Assembly (NCBI GenBank): GCA_003164095.1
Contig: PLRX01000053.1
Coordinates: 1 to 42,163, forward strand
DNA from: Acidimicrobiaceae bacterium
GTDB lineage: Bacteria; Actinomycetota; Acidimicrobiia; Acidimicrobiales; RAAP-2
DNA: 42,163 nt
Direction of reading: 5' to 3'
The notes under the pieces are model-generated. The model did no database searches, was not told the origin of the DNA, and saw nothing but the letters and a program-made list of their open reading frames with translations. The translations under genes were made by a program, and so were the position numbers. Below, piece after piece: positions 31,976 to 38,600 of the stretch (the first letter of the stretch is position 1; every line of letters starts with the position of its first letter).

Positions 31976-32002
31976 GTGACCGTGCCCAGGGGACGTCGAT
32001 GA
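31976..32002 (+). CDS. Candidate 8-codon leader ORF before the SCO1-fusion gene
   Basis: GTG 31976 (read VTVPRGRR) ends in a TGA overlapping the next ATG (ATGA). With TAGCGT 7 nt upstream it would be translated leaderless. May provide translational coupling for a gene that lacks a good Shine-Dalgarno. Could be chance. Confidence 0.35.
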   Translation: MTVPRGRR

Positions 32003-34026
32003 CCGGGATGGGCGGCCCGTCGGGGCCGGGCGACTCGTCCATCGTCTCCGAGTTCCACCATGCGCTGGCCGCCCAGGGCGCATTGATCCTGGTCCTTCTG
32101 GCCGTCCTGTTCATCGGATGGAACCAGCTCCGGTCGATGCAATACCGCCGGGCCGCTGCACGGGGTGAGCCGTTCGGACAGGCCTCGCCGGACCTTCCGC
32201 CGGAGCCGTCCGGCCGTAGGTTCCTCCGCATCGCCTTCGGTCTGTTGTGGCTGTTCGACGGCCTGTTGCAGCTTCAGTCGGGCATGCCACTCGGGCTCCC
32301 GTCCGGGGTCATCCGCCCCGCGGCGGCCACGTCGCCCGAGTGGGTCCGTCACCTGGTCGACAACGGCCTGAACCTGTGGACGAACCATCCGGCAGCCGCT
32401 GCGGCGTCCACGGTGTGGATCCAGGTGGGCATCGGGATCCTGCTGCTCGTGGCACCCCGCGGGCCGTGGAGCCGCGGGGCCGGCGTCGTCAGTGTCGTCT
32501 GGGGACTGGTGGTGTGGTCGTTCGGCAACGCCTTCGGCGGGATCCTGGCCCCCGGCCTGACCCTGCTCTTCGGCGCGCCCGGCGCCGTGCTGTTCTACGT
32601 GGTCGCAGGTGTCCTCGTCGCCCTGCCCGACCGCATGTGGGTGGGTCGCAGGATCGGGCGGCTCACTGTCGGGGGGACCGGCGTGCTCCTGCTCGGCTTC
32701 GGGGTGCTCCAGGCCTGGCCCGGCCGGGGGTTCTGGCAGGGTTCGATCGGCTCGACTCCCGGCACCCTCACGGCGATGGTCGACCAGATGGCGCAGACCT
32801 CGCAGCCGAGCCCGCTGTCATCCATCGTGTCGTCGTTCGCATCGTTCGACCGCTCCCACGGATGGGGCGTCAATCTGGTGGCGGTCGTCGTGATGCTGGC
32901 CCTCGGCGGCGTCCTACTGGCGATCGCGGTGGGCGCCCGTGGCGATCGCGGTGATGTGAACGGGAGCATCGGCTCAGGTGACGGAGCCGGAGGCGGCGGG
33001 ATCGGTGGTGCGTTCGGACGACTCCTCGACCCATCCATGATCGTGCTCGCCGTCGTCTGCGTGGCCGACTGGGTGCTCATCGAGGACTTCGGCTTCTGGG
33101 GCGGGGTCGGGACCGACCCGAACTCGATGCTGCCCTTCCTGTTCGTGGCCTTCGGCGGCTACCTGGCACTCACCCGGCCGTCGTCACCGGCAGGGGCGGA
33201 CGCGGCCGGCGTGGGCGTGGCGTCGACGCCCGTCGCATCGGCCGCCCGCTCGGCTGAACCAGCCGTGGAGCCCGAGGCGACGCCCGTCGCTGCCGGGTCC
33301 TCCGTGGCGGCCGACGCACCGGCCCCGGGTCCCCCGGCACAGCGGTCCTGGTGGGAGGGGATCGACTCCCGGCGTGCCGGCCGGATCGCCGCCACGGTCG
33401 GTGCGCTCGGGATACTCCTGGTGGGTGTCGCCCCGATGGCCGCCGCCGCTGCCAGCCGATCGGCAGATCCCCAGATCGCCATCGCGGAGGACGGGGCGCC
33501 GAACGTCACGTCCGGTCCGGCCCCGGCCTTCAGTCTCACGGCACCCGACGGCGCCACCGTGTCGCTCGCCTCCTTGCGCGGCTCCACCGTGGTCCTCACC
33601 TTCCTCGACCCGGTCTGCACCACCGACTGTCCGATCATCGCCCAGGAACTGCGCGTGGCCAACACGCTCCTCGGCGCGGAAGCGGCCAAGGTCCGCTTCG
33701 TGGCGATCGTGGCCAACCCCGTCTACCGCTCGACCCAGAACGTGATCGACTTCAATCGCCAGGAAGGGCTCGACGCCCAGCCGAACTGGCTCTTCCTGAC
33801 CGGGTCGCTGGCCCAGCTCCAGAAGGCGTGGAACGACTACGGCGTGACCGTGCAGGCGGCGCCGGCAGGCGGGATGGTCGCGCACGCCGACATCGTCTAC
33901 GTCATCGACGCGCACGGTTCGGTCCGGCGCATCATCAACGCCGACCCGGGGTCAGCCGACTCGTCGACCGAGTCCTCCTTCAGCGGCCTCGTGGCCGCAC
34001 AGGTCACCCAGGTCATCCACCAGTGA
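31999..34026 (+). CDS. Polytopic membrane protein fused to a SCO1/SenC copper chaperone domain
   Basis: 675 residues. N-terminal 390 residues form about eight to nine membrane helices with a DoxX-like look (FGLLWLFDGLLQLQSG). An Ala/Pro-rich linker and one more helix (VGALGILLVGVAPMAAAAA) lead to a thioredoxin-fold SCO domain: APAFSLTAPDGATVSLASLRGSTVVLTFLDPVC with the copper-binding CxxxC (C540, C544; CTTDC) and the conserved histidine in MVAHADIVYVID. SCO proteins deliver copper to the CuA site of oxidase subunit II, which is encoded 3.7 kb downstream. The fusion to a large membrane domain is unusual. Confidence 0.88.
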   Translation: MTGMGGPSGPGDSSIVSEFHHALAAQGALILVLLAVLFIGWNQLRSMQYRRAAARGEPFGQASPDLPPEPSGRRFLRIAFGLLWLFDGLLQLQSGMPLGLPSGVIRPAAATSPEWVRHLVDNGLNLWTNHPAAAAASTVWIQVGIGILLLVAPRGPWSRGAGVVSVVWGLVVWSFGNAFGGILAPGLTLLFGAPGAVLFYVVAGVLVALPDRMWVGRRIGRLTVGGTGVLLLGFGVLQAWPGRGFWQGSIGSTPGTLTAMVDQMAQTSQPSPLSSIVSSFASFDRSHGWGVNLVAVVVMLALGGVLLAIAVGARGDRGDVNGSIGSGDGAGGGGIGGAFGRLLDPSMIVLAVVCVADWVLIEDFGFWGGVGTDPNSMLPFLFVAFGGYLALTRPSSPAGADAAGVGVASTPVASAARSAEPAVEPEATPVAAGSSVAADAPAPGPPAQRSWWEGIDSRRAGRIAATVGALGILLVGVAPMAAAAASRSADPQIAIAEDGAPNVTSGPAPAFSLTAPDGATVSLASLRGSTVVLTFLDPVCTTDCPIIAQELRVANTLLGAEAAKVRFVAIVANPVYRSTQNVIDFNRQEGLDAQPNWLFLTGSLAQLQKAWNDYGVTVQAAPAGGMVAHADIVYVIDAHGSVRRIINADPGSADSSTESSFSGLVAAQVTQVIHQ

Positions 34027-35243
34027 GCCGCCTGGCGTGGCTCGTGGTCGGCGGCCTCGTCGTCATCGCGGTGGTGTTGGTGGTGCTCCTCGTGTCGGCG
34101 TCGGGCACGCCGACCGTGACCGTCCCGACGGTGCCGCTCCAGGGCCCACCGGTGCCGTCGTCGTCGACGACCCCGGCCCTCGCCACCGCTGTCCTCGCCA
34201 TGGGTCAGTTGTCGGACCCGGCGAACACGTTCTACGAACTGTTCGACCGGCCGTCCGGTGCGTCCGGCTGGACGCTCGCCACGCCGCCCGGGGTGGCCGA
34301 TAACGGCGGGCTGGTCGTGGGCCCGTCGTCCAACGGTGCCGTCACCGCCGGTTTTCTTCCGGCGGCCGACCTCACGTTCTCGGTGCTCGCCACCCGACCT
34401 GCGGGCTCGACGCAGTGGTCAGCGGGCGACGCGCCCGGGACATTGGCCGCCGAGCCGGACGCGCTGGCCACCGGCCCGTCCGGTCAGATCGCGGCAGTGC
34501 AGTCCGGGACCGGCACGCCCGTGGAGGCCCAGGCGCCGGGCGCGACCTCCTGGCACCGTGTTACGACAGCTGCCGAGCTGACCGGCGCATCGGGCGGTTG
34601 CCGGGTGACCCGGATCAGCTCAATAGCCGTCACGGCGTCCGGTGTCCCGTACGTCGGCACCCGGTGCACCGGGACCGAGGTCGGGATCTTCGTCCCGGAT
34701 GACCCGTCGGCAGCCTCGACACCGGGGCTCACCGCTCCCACGGGCGGCTGGGCCCGGCTCGGCCCCACCCTCGGTGCGTCGGGCGTGTCGGCCACCACCG
34801 TCCTCCGTCTCCAGGCCGACGGTGGCGGTGTCACCGGCATGGTGGAGGGGAGTGGTCCGGGACGCTCTTCGCTCGTGGGCGTCTGGAGCGCGACGGGCTC
34901 GGGCATCGTCGCCTCGTCGCCACTGACCGTCCCGAGCGGTTGGTCGGTCCGGGGGACTGCGACCGGTGGCGCAGGCGGCACCGGCAACCAGGGGATCGCG
35001 GTGCTTCTCGGGTCGTCGTCCTCGTCCTCGCTGCGAGTCACCGGCGTGGCCGGTCCCGGCCGACCGTGGGTGCCGTATGCCACGCCTCCTGCCGGGACCA
35101 CGGCCGTCGCACTCGTGGGCGACGAGGTCGACGCCTTCGTGCCGTCGAGCTCCACCCTGCACGTGTGGGCCGCCAACGGCACGGGGCCCTGGCACCAGGT
35201 GGCCCACCTCACCGTCCCGATCCAGTACGGCTCGTCGAGCTGA
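34023..35243 (+). CDS. Exported hypothetical protein, probable beta-propeller-like
   Basis: 406 residues. N-terminal membrane anchor or signal (LAWLVVGGLVVIAVVLVVLLVSA), a Pro/Thr/Ser linker, then a secreted domain rich in Gly, Ser, Thr and Val with recurring short strands and W residues (GWTLATPPG, TSWHRVTTA, GGWARLGPT, RPWVPYATP, GPWHQVAHL). The spacing of these Trp-containing blades suggests a repeat beta-propeller or BNR-like fold; this is inference. GTG start overlaps the stop of the SCO1 fusion (GTGA), so it is co-translated with it and may assist oxidase biogenesis. No known family recognised. Confidence 0.8.
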   Translation: MSRLAWLVVGGLVVIAVVLVVLLVSASGTPTVTVPTVPLQGPPVPSSSTTPALATAVLAMGQLSDPANTFYELFDRPSGASGWTLATPPGVADNGGLVVGPSSNGAVTAGFLPAADLTFSVLATRPAGSTQWSAGDAPGTLAAEPDALATGPSGQIAAVQSGTGTPVEAQAPGATSWHRVTTAAELTGASGGCRVTRISSIAVTASGVPYVGTRCTGTEVGIFVPDDPSAASTPGLTAPTGGWARLGPTLGASGVSATTVLRLQADGGGVTGMVEGSGPGRSSLVGVWSATGSGIVASSPLTVPSGWSVRGTATGGAGGTGNQGIAVLLGSSSSSSLRVTGVAGPGRPWVPYATPPAGTTAVALVGDEVDAFVPSSSTLHVWAANGTGPWHQVAHLTVPIQYGSSS

Positions 35244-35290
35244 GCCCCGGTCGGCGGCCCGCCCGGGAGGGGGACCCGGCCCGCCACCGC

Positions 35291-35296
35291 TAGCAT
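35291..35296 (+). promoter_or_regulatory. -10 box of ctaG
   Basis: TAGCAT 25 bp before the ctaG ATG; the short leader contains AAGGA. Confidence 0.4.
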
Positions 35297-35321
35297 CGGG
35301 CCGTCACGGAAGGACGGCCCG

Positions 35322-36179
35322 ATGGAGCTCCCCCAGTTCTGGCAGATCACCCCGATCGCCATCGGCGCCCTGGTCGTCGGGACCGCCCACGAGGTCGGTC
35401 GCCAACGTTTGGCACGGCGCCAGACCGATGCCCACCGACGGGCACGCTGGCACCGGTCCCTCGCGTTCTACACAGGCCTGGTGCTGCTGGCGCTGGTCGC
35501 CTCGGGCCCACTCAACCGCTGGTCGATGTCGTGGCTGAGCATCCACATGGTCATGCACGTCCTCGAGATGTTCTACCTGCCGCCGCTGCTGATCCTCGGG
35601 GCACCCTGGGTGCCGCTGCTGTTCGCCACTCCAGCGGGCCGTCGGCGACAGTGGCTCCGGTGGTACCACCTGTCGAGGTCCGGTGCCCTGCTGCGTGGCC
35701 CGGCCGCCGTGCTCACCAACCCCGTCGTCGCCATCGTCCTCTTCAACGGGACGATGATCCTGTGGCACCTGCCGGCGGTGTACGACTGGGCGTCATGGCA
35801 CCAGTGGGCGATGGACTGGGTGATGGCGCCGATGTTCGTCGTCACCGGCTACCTCTTCTGGAGGGTCATCCTGCCGTCGCACCCGGTCGGGCCGCGTGGC
35901 TCCACGAAGATCCAGGTGGCGGCCGTCGTCGTGACGGCGTTCGAGATGCTCGTGCTGGCCATGTCGATGGCCATCTTCACCAAGACCCCGTGGTACTCGA
36001 TGAACATCGCCATGGACGGACCGGTCGCCGCACTACGTGACCAGCGCTGGGGTGCCGGGATCCTCTGGATCTGCGGCGACTTCTGGGCCGTCCCCGCACT
36101 CGTGCTCATCGCCTACCGCCTGTACGGTGCCGAAGGCGGCGTGTCCGCCTCGTTCGAGCGGGCACTCGGCAGGGTCTGA
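35322..36179 (+). CDS. ctaG: CtaG/Caa3-type cytochrome c oxidase assembly factor
   Basis: 285-residue polytopic protein of the caa3_CtaG family, needed for copper insertion or assembly of cytochrome c oxidase. Conserved histidine motifs are present in the membrane: SIHMVMHVLEMFYLPPLL and TMILWHLPAVYDWA, plus a C-terminal GILWICGDFWAVPAL. About seven helices. Start ATG 35322 with AAGGA at 8 nt. It lies between the SCO1 fusion and the oxidase structural genes, which matches its role. Confidence 0.92.
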   Translation: MELPQFWQITPIAIGALVVGTAHEVGRQRLARRQTDAHRRARWHRSLAFYTGLVLLALVASGPLNRWSMSWLSIHMVMHVLEMFYLPPLLILGAPWVPLLFATPAGRRRQWLRWYHLSRSGALLRGPAAVLTNPVVAIVLFNGTMILWHLPAVYDWASWHQWAMDWVMAPMFVVTGYLFWRVILPSHPVGPRGSTKIQVAAVVVTAFEMLVLAMSMAIFTKTPWYSMNIAMDGPVAALRDQRWGAGILWICGDFWAVPALVLIAYRLYGAEGGVSASFERALGRV

Positions 36180-36205
36180 TCCTCCAGGGCCCGGTGGCCC
36201 GAGCG

Positions 36206-36655
36206 TCAGCCGACCCCGTCCTCCCGGGCCTGACGGCGCTCGTCGGCCTCCATCGTGCGTAGGTAGGCCTGCCAGGCAGCGAGCTCGGGGTCGTCGACCG
36301 TCGGCGCGGGCGCGGAGCCGGCGCCCACGGCGGCCGGGTCGTCCGTGGTCGTGGCGGCGTCACCGACCGGCTCCGCCGACCGGCGCCGGGATCGGCCGCC
36401 GTCCGGGTCGTGCAGCAGGTTCCACCACATGTACACGGCGAACACGGCGAAGATCGGCCACTCGAAGACGTAGGCCCAACTCAGTGAGTTGCCGCCGAGT
36501 GCCCGCCCCACCTCGATGATGAAGGCACCGATGCAGAGGGTCAGGCCGGCGGCCAATGTCAGGTGCAGCTTGACCGCCGACGCCCCGCGCAGGCGCCCGT
36601 CGTCCGTGGCGTCCGCCTGATCGGCGGGCACGTCGTCATCGTGCCGTGGGGCCAC
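36206..36655 (-). CDS. Small membrane protein, function unknown
   Basis: 149 residues with two hydrophobic helices (LHLTLAAGLTLCIGAFIIEVG and YVFEWPIFAVFAVYMWWNLLH) and charged flanks. The C-terminal half is acidic and Ala/Thr-rich, ending in a helical ELAAWQAYLRTMEADERRQARE. No known domain. Located on the opposite strand within the oxidase locus. Start GTG 36655 has TAGGGT at exactly 6 nt, so it is leaderless; that supports it being a real gene. Confidence 0.8.
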   Translation of the reverse strand: MAPRHDDDVPADQADATDDGRLRGASAVKLHLTLAAGLTLCIGAFIIEVGRALGGNSLSWAYVFEWPIFAVFAVYMWWNLLHDPDGGRSRRRSAEPVGDAATTTDDPAAVGAGSAPAPTVDDPELAAWQAYLRTMEADERRQAREDGVG

Positions 36656-36661
36656 GGCGTC

Positions 36662-36667
36662 ACCCTA
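36662..36667 (-). promoter_or_regulatory. -10 box of a leaderless promoter
   Basis: TAGGGT on the minus strand, 6 nt (GACGCC) before GTG 36655. Confidence 0.55.
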
Positions 36668-36769
36668 CCGACCATCGTGGGAGATGCGGGTACGCCGCCG
36701 GATCCGGGTCGGGAGCGCGCCACGGCCCGAGCGCCAACGCCGGTTGCGGGTTGTGCACCTAAGAGATGG

Positions 36770-36835
36770 ATGAATTCCTGCTGTGAATCGGCTATGAAGT
36801 GTCGGGGGAACGGCATCCGGGAGTGGCCCGGGTGA
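36770..36835 (+). CDS. Candidate cysteine-containing 21-codon leader ORF
   Basis: ATG 36770 opens MNSCCESAMKC and ends in a TGA at 36833-36835 that overlaps a GTG (36832) in frame with the CuA-like gene. It sits in the only conspicuously AT-rich stretch of the locus (about 36750-36810). No clear Shine-Dalgarno. Three cysteines upstream of copper-protein genes are suggestive of a metal-responsive leader peptide, but this is speculative. Confidence 0.3.
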   Translation: MNSCCESAMKCRGNGIREWPG

Positions 36836-36912
36836 CGAGTCGGCCGAAACCGACACGCCCGAGGGGGACCCGTCGTGGCCCTCCGGACGTGCGTCTGCGG
36901 GAAGTGAGGGTC

Positions 36913-37692
36913 GTGACAGAGCCTGAAGCGTCGACACAACCAGGGGGGACGGCACCAGCCGATCCACCCTCGACGAGGGTGAGGCCATTGGGCATCCTCC
37001 TCACGTTCGTGGTGGCCCTCGTGGCCATCGGTGGGGTGGCCGCCTTCTTCATCTCGCAGAGCTATACCTCGCCGAACTACCCCAACGGGGTCCAGGTCGC
37101 CCAGCCGCTCGGCACCGCGGTCGTCAACGGGCAGTCGGTCCCGCACGTCGCCCTCCAGTTCCAGACCTACCCGGACTCGACCGGATCGGTCGCCGGGAAG
37201 CAGGTCCATCCGAGTGGCAACCCGGCCTGGCCCGCCTACGGCCTGTCGAACCAGTACCAGGTGCCGGCCCACTCGCTCGTCACGGTCACGATCCGGCAGT
37301 ACGACTCCGGGGGCTCGCTGAACAACCCGTGGTTCGCCAAGGTGAGCGGCACGGTCGGGGGTGTGGCCACGTTCACCTCACCGGACGGCAAGACGGTGAC
37401 GACGAACCACGTCGACCCGGACAACATCGGCCACACCTTCACCATGCGCAGTGCACCGGGGGTCGACTCGGCGTTCTTCCTCAACGTGCCGCTGCCGACC
37501 AACGCTAACCTGCCCAACAACCAGACCAACCCCGACGCCGGGCAGTACTACACCGTCAAGTTCAGCTTCCTGTCGGGCGCTAAGGGGGTCTACGCCTGGA
37601 ACTGCGAGTTCCCGTGCGGACAGATGGTGGCCAGCTTCGGTGGCGTCATGGGTGCCTACGGATTCATGTCGGGGTTCGTCCATGTCGTTTGA
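36913..37692 (+). CDS. Membrane-anchored cupredoxin, CuA-domain-like
   Basis: 259 residues. One N-terminal helix (LGILLTFVVALVAIGGVAAFFI), then a periplasmic-side cupredoxin fold. It carries H174 in DNIGHTFTM and a C-x3-C in YAWNCEFPCGQM (C231, C235), the arrangement of a CuA loop. The histidine that follows the second cysteine in canonical subunit II is absent, so a complete binuclear CuA site is unlikely. Gene overlaps coxB by 11 bp. May be a copper donor or an accessory electron-transfer subunit. Start GTG 36913 is used; GTG 36832 in frame would add 27 Arg/Pro-rich residues. Confidence 0.8.
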   Translation: MTEPEASTQPGGTAPADPPSTRVRPLGILLTFVVALVAIGGVAAFFISQSYTSPNYPNGVQVAQPLGTAVVNGQSVPHVALQFQTYPDSTGSVAGKQVHPSGNPAWPAYGLSNQYQVPAHSLVTVTIRQYDSGGSLNNPWFAKVSGTVGGVATFTSPDGKTVTTNHVDPDNIGHTFTMRSAPGVDSAFFLNVPLPTNANLPNNQTNPDAGQYYTVKFSFLSGAKGVYAWNCEFPCGQMVASFGGVMGAYGFMSGFVHVV

Positions 37693-38530
37693 GGAAGAAG
37701 TAGACGAGATCGAGGCGAACACCCTCCTCGGCGGCGCGCCGTTCTTCTCGCGGCCCGGCGGGAAGATCTTCATCATCTGGCTGGTGTTCACCGTCATCGG
37801 CGTGCTGATCGGGTTCTATGCCCCCCATCACCTCCTGCCGGTCATGCAGTCACCCGAGGGTGGCGACGTCTGGGCGACGATCGTGTTCTTCACGGTCCTG
37901 GCCGCTCCGGTGGCGGCACTGGTCTACGCGATCGCCTTCTACAGCCTCTTCGCCTGGCGACACCGCTCGGAGGACCCCGACGTGCCGCCGCCGGACGCCG
38001 AGCCCCAGCGGGGCAACGGACCGGTCACGGTGGTGTGGTTGGCGGTGTCCACCGTCCTGGTGGTCGTGCTCCTGTTCTGGGGCATCGCCGTGTGGAGCGC
38101 CCAGCAGGTCAGCCACCCGAACGCCTTGCAGGTGAACGTCACCGGCCAGCAGTGGCTCTGGACCTACAGCTACCCGGGCACGGGCGTGGAGACCCGGACG
38201 CTCGATCTGCCGGTCAACCGTCCCGTCCAGTTCAACGTCACCTCGGTCGACGTGACCCACGGCTTCTGGCCGGCAGTACTCGGCGTGCAGGTCGACGCCA
38301 ACCCGGACGTCGTGACCGTCATCCGGACGACGCCCAACAAGCTGGGCAAATTCATCGTGCAGTGCAGTCAGCTGTGCGGCCTCTACCACGCCTTCATGAA
38401 CAACACGGGCGACGTGGTCACCTCGCAGCAGTTCGACACGTGGCTGCAGAGCAACGGCGCCACGCCGACGGCCGCGGCGACGGCCGCCGGCACGTCGTCC
38501 AGCGGGTCGACCACCGCGATGGGTAAGTAG
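37682..38530 (+). CDS. coxB: Cytochrome c oxidase subunit II
   Basis: 282 residues. Two transmembrane helices (FIIWLVFTVIGVLIGFYA preceded by a short N-terminus and, further on, VVWLAVSTVLVVVLLFWGIAVW), a third hydrophobic stretch between them, then the CuA domain. It contains QQWLWTYSYPG, DVTHGFWPAVLGV (first Cu histidine), and FIVQCSQLCGLYHAFMNN with two cysteines, H and M. All CuA ligands are present. A Thr/Ser/Ala tail ends the protein. No haem c motif is present. Start ATG 37682 overlaps the preceding gene. Confidence 0.95.
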   Translation: MSFEEEVDEIEANTLLGGAPFFSRPGGKIFIIWLVFTVIGVLIGFYAPHHLLPVMQSPEGGDVWATIVFFTVLAAPVAALVYAIAFYSLFAWRHRSEDPDVPPPDAEPQRGNGPVTVVWLAVSTVLVVVLLFWGIAVWSAQQVSHPNALQVNVTGQQWLWTYSYPGTGVETRTLDLPVNRPVQFNVTSVDVTHGFWPAVLGVQVDANPDVVTVIRTTPNKLGKFIVQCSQLCGLYHAFMNNTGDVVTSQQFDTWLQSNGATPTAAATAAGTSSSGSTTAMGK

Positions 38531-38546
38531 CGGCGGAGGGACGGTC

Positions 38547-38600
38547 ATGAACTCCGACGGCAGTATCTCAGGACGCAGCACCGAAAGGGTACGAACGTGA
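38547..38600 (+). CDS. Candidate 17-codon ORF between coxB and ctaD
   Basis: ATG 38547 encodes MNSDGSISGRSTERVRT and stops at a TGA overlapping the ctaD GTG (GTGA). GGAGGG (38535-38540) lies 6 nt before its ATG, an excellent Shine-Dalgarno and the only one immediately after coxB. Likely translated; either a leader that couples ctaD translation or a genuine small peptide. Confidence 0.5.
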   Translation: MNSDGSISGRSTERVRT

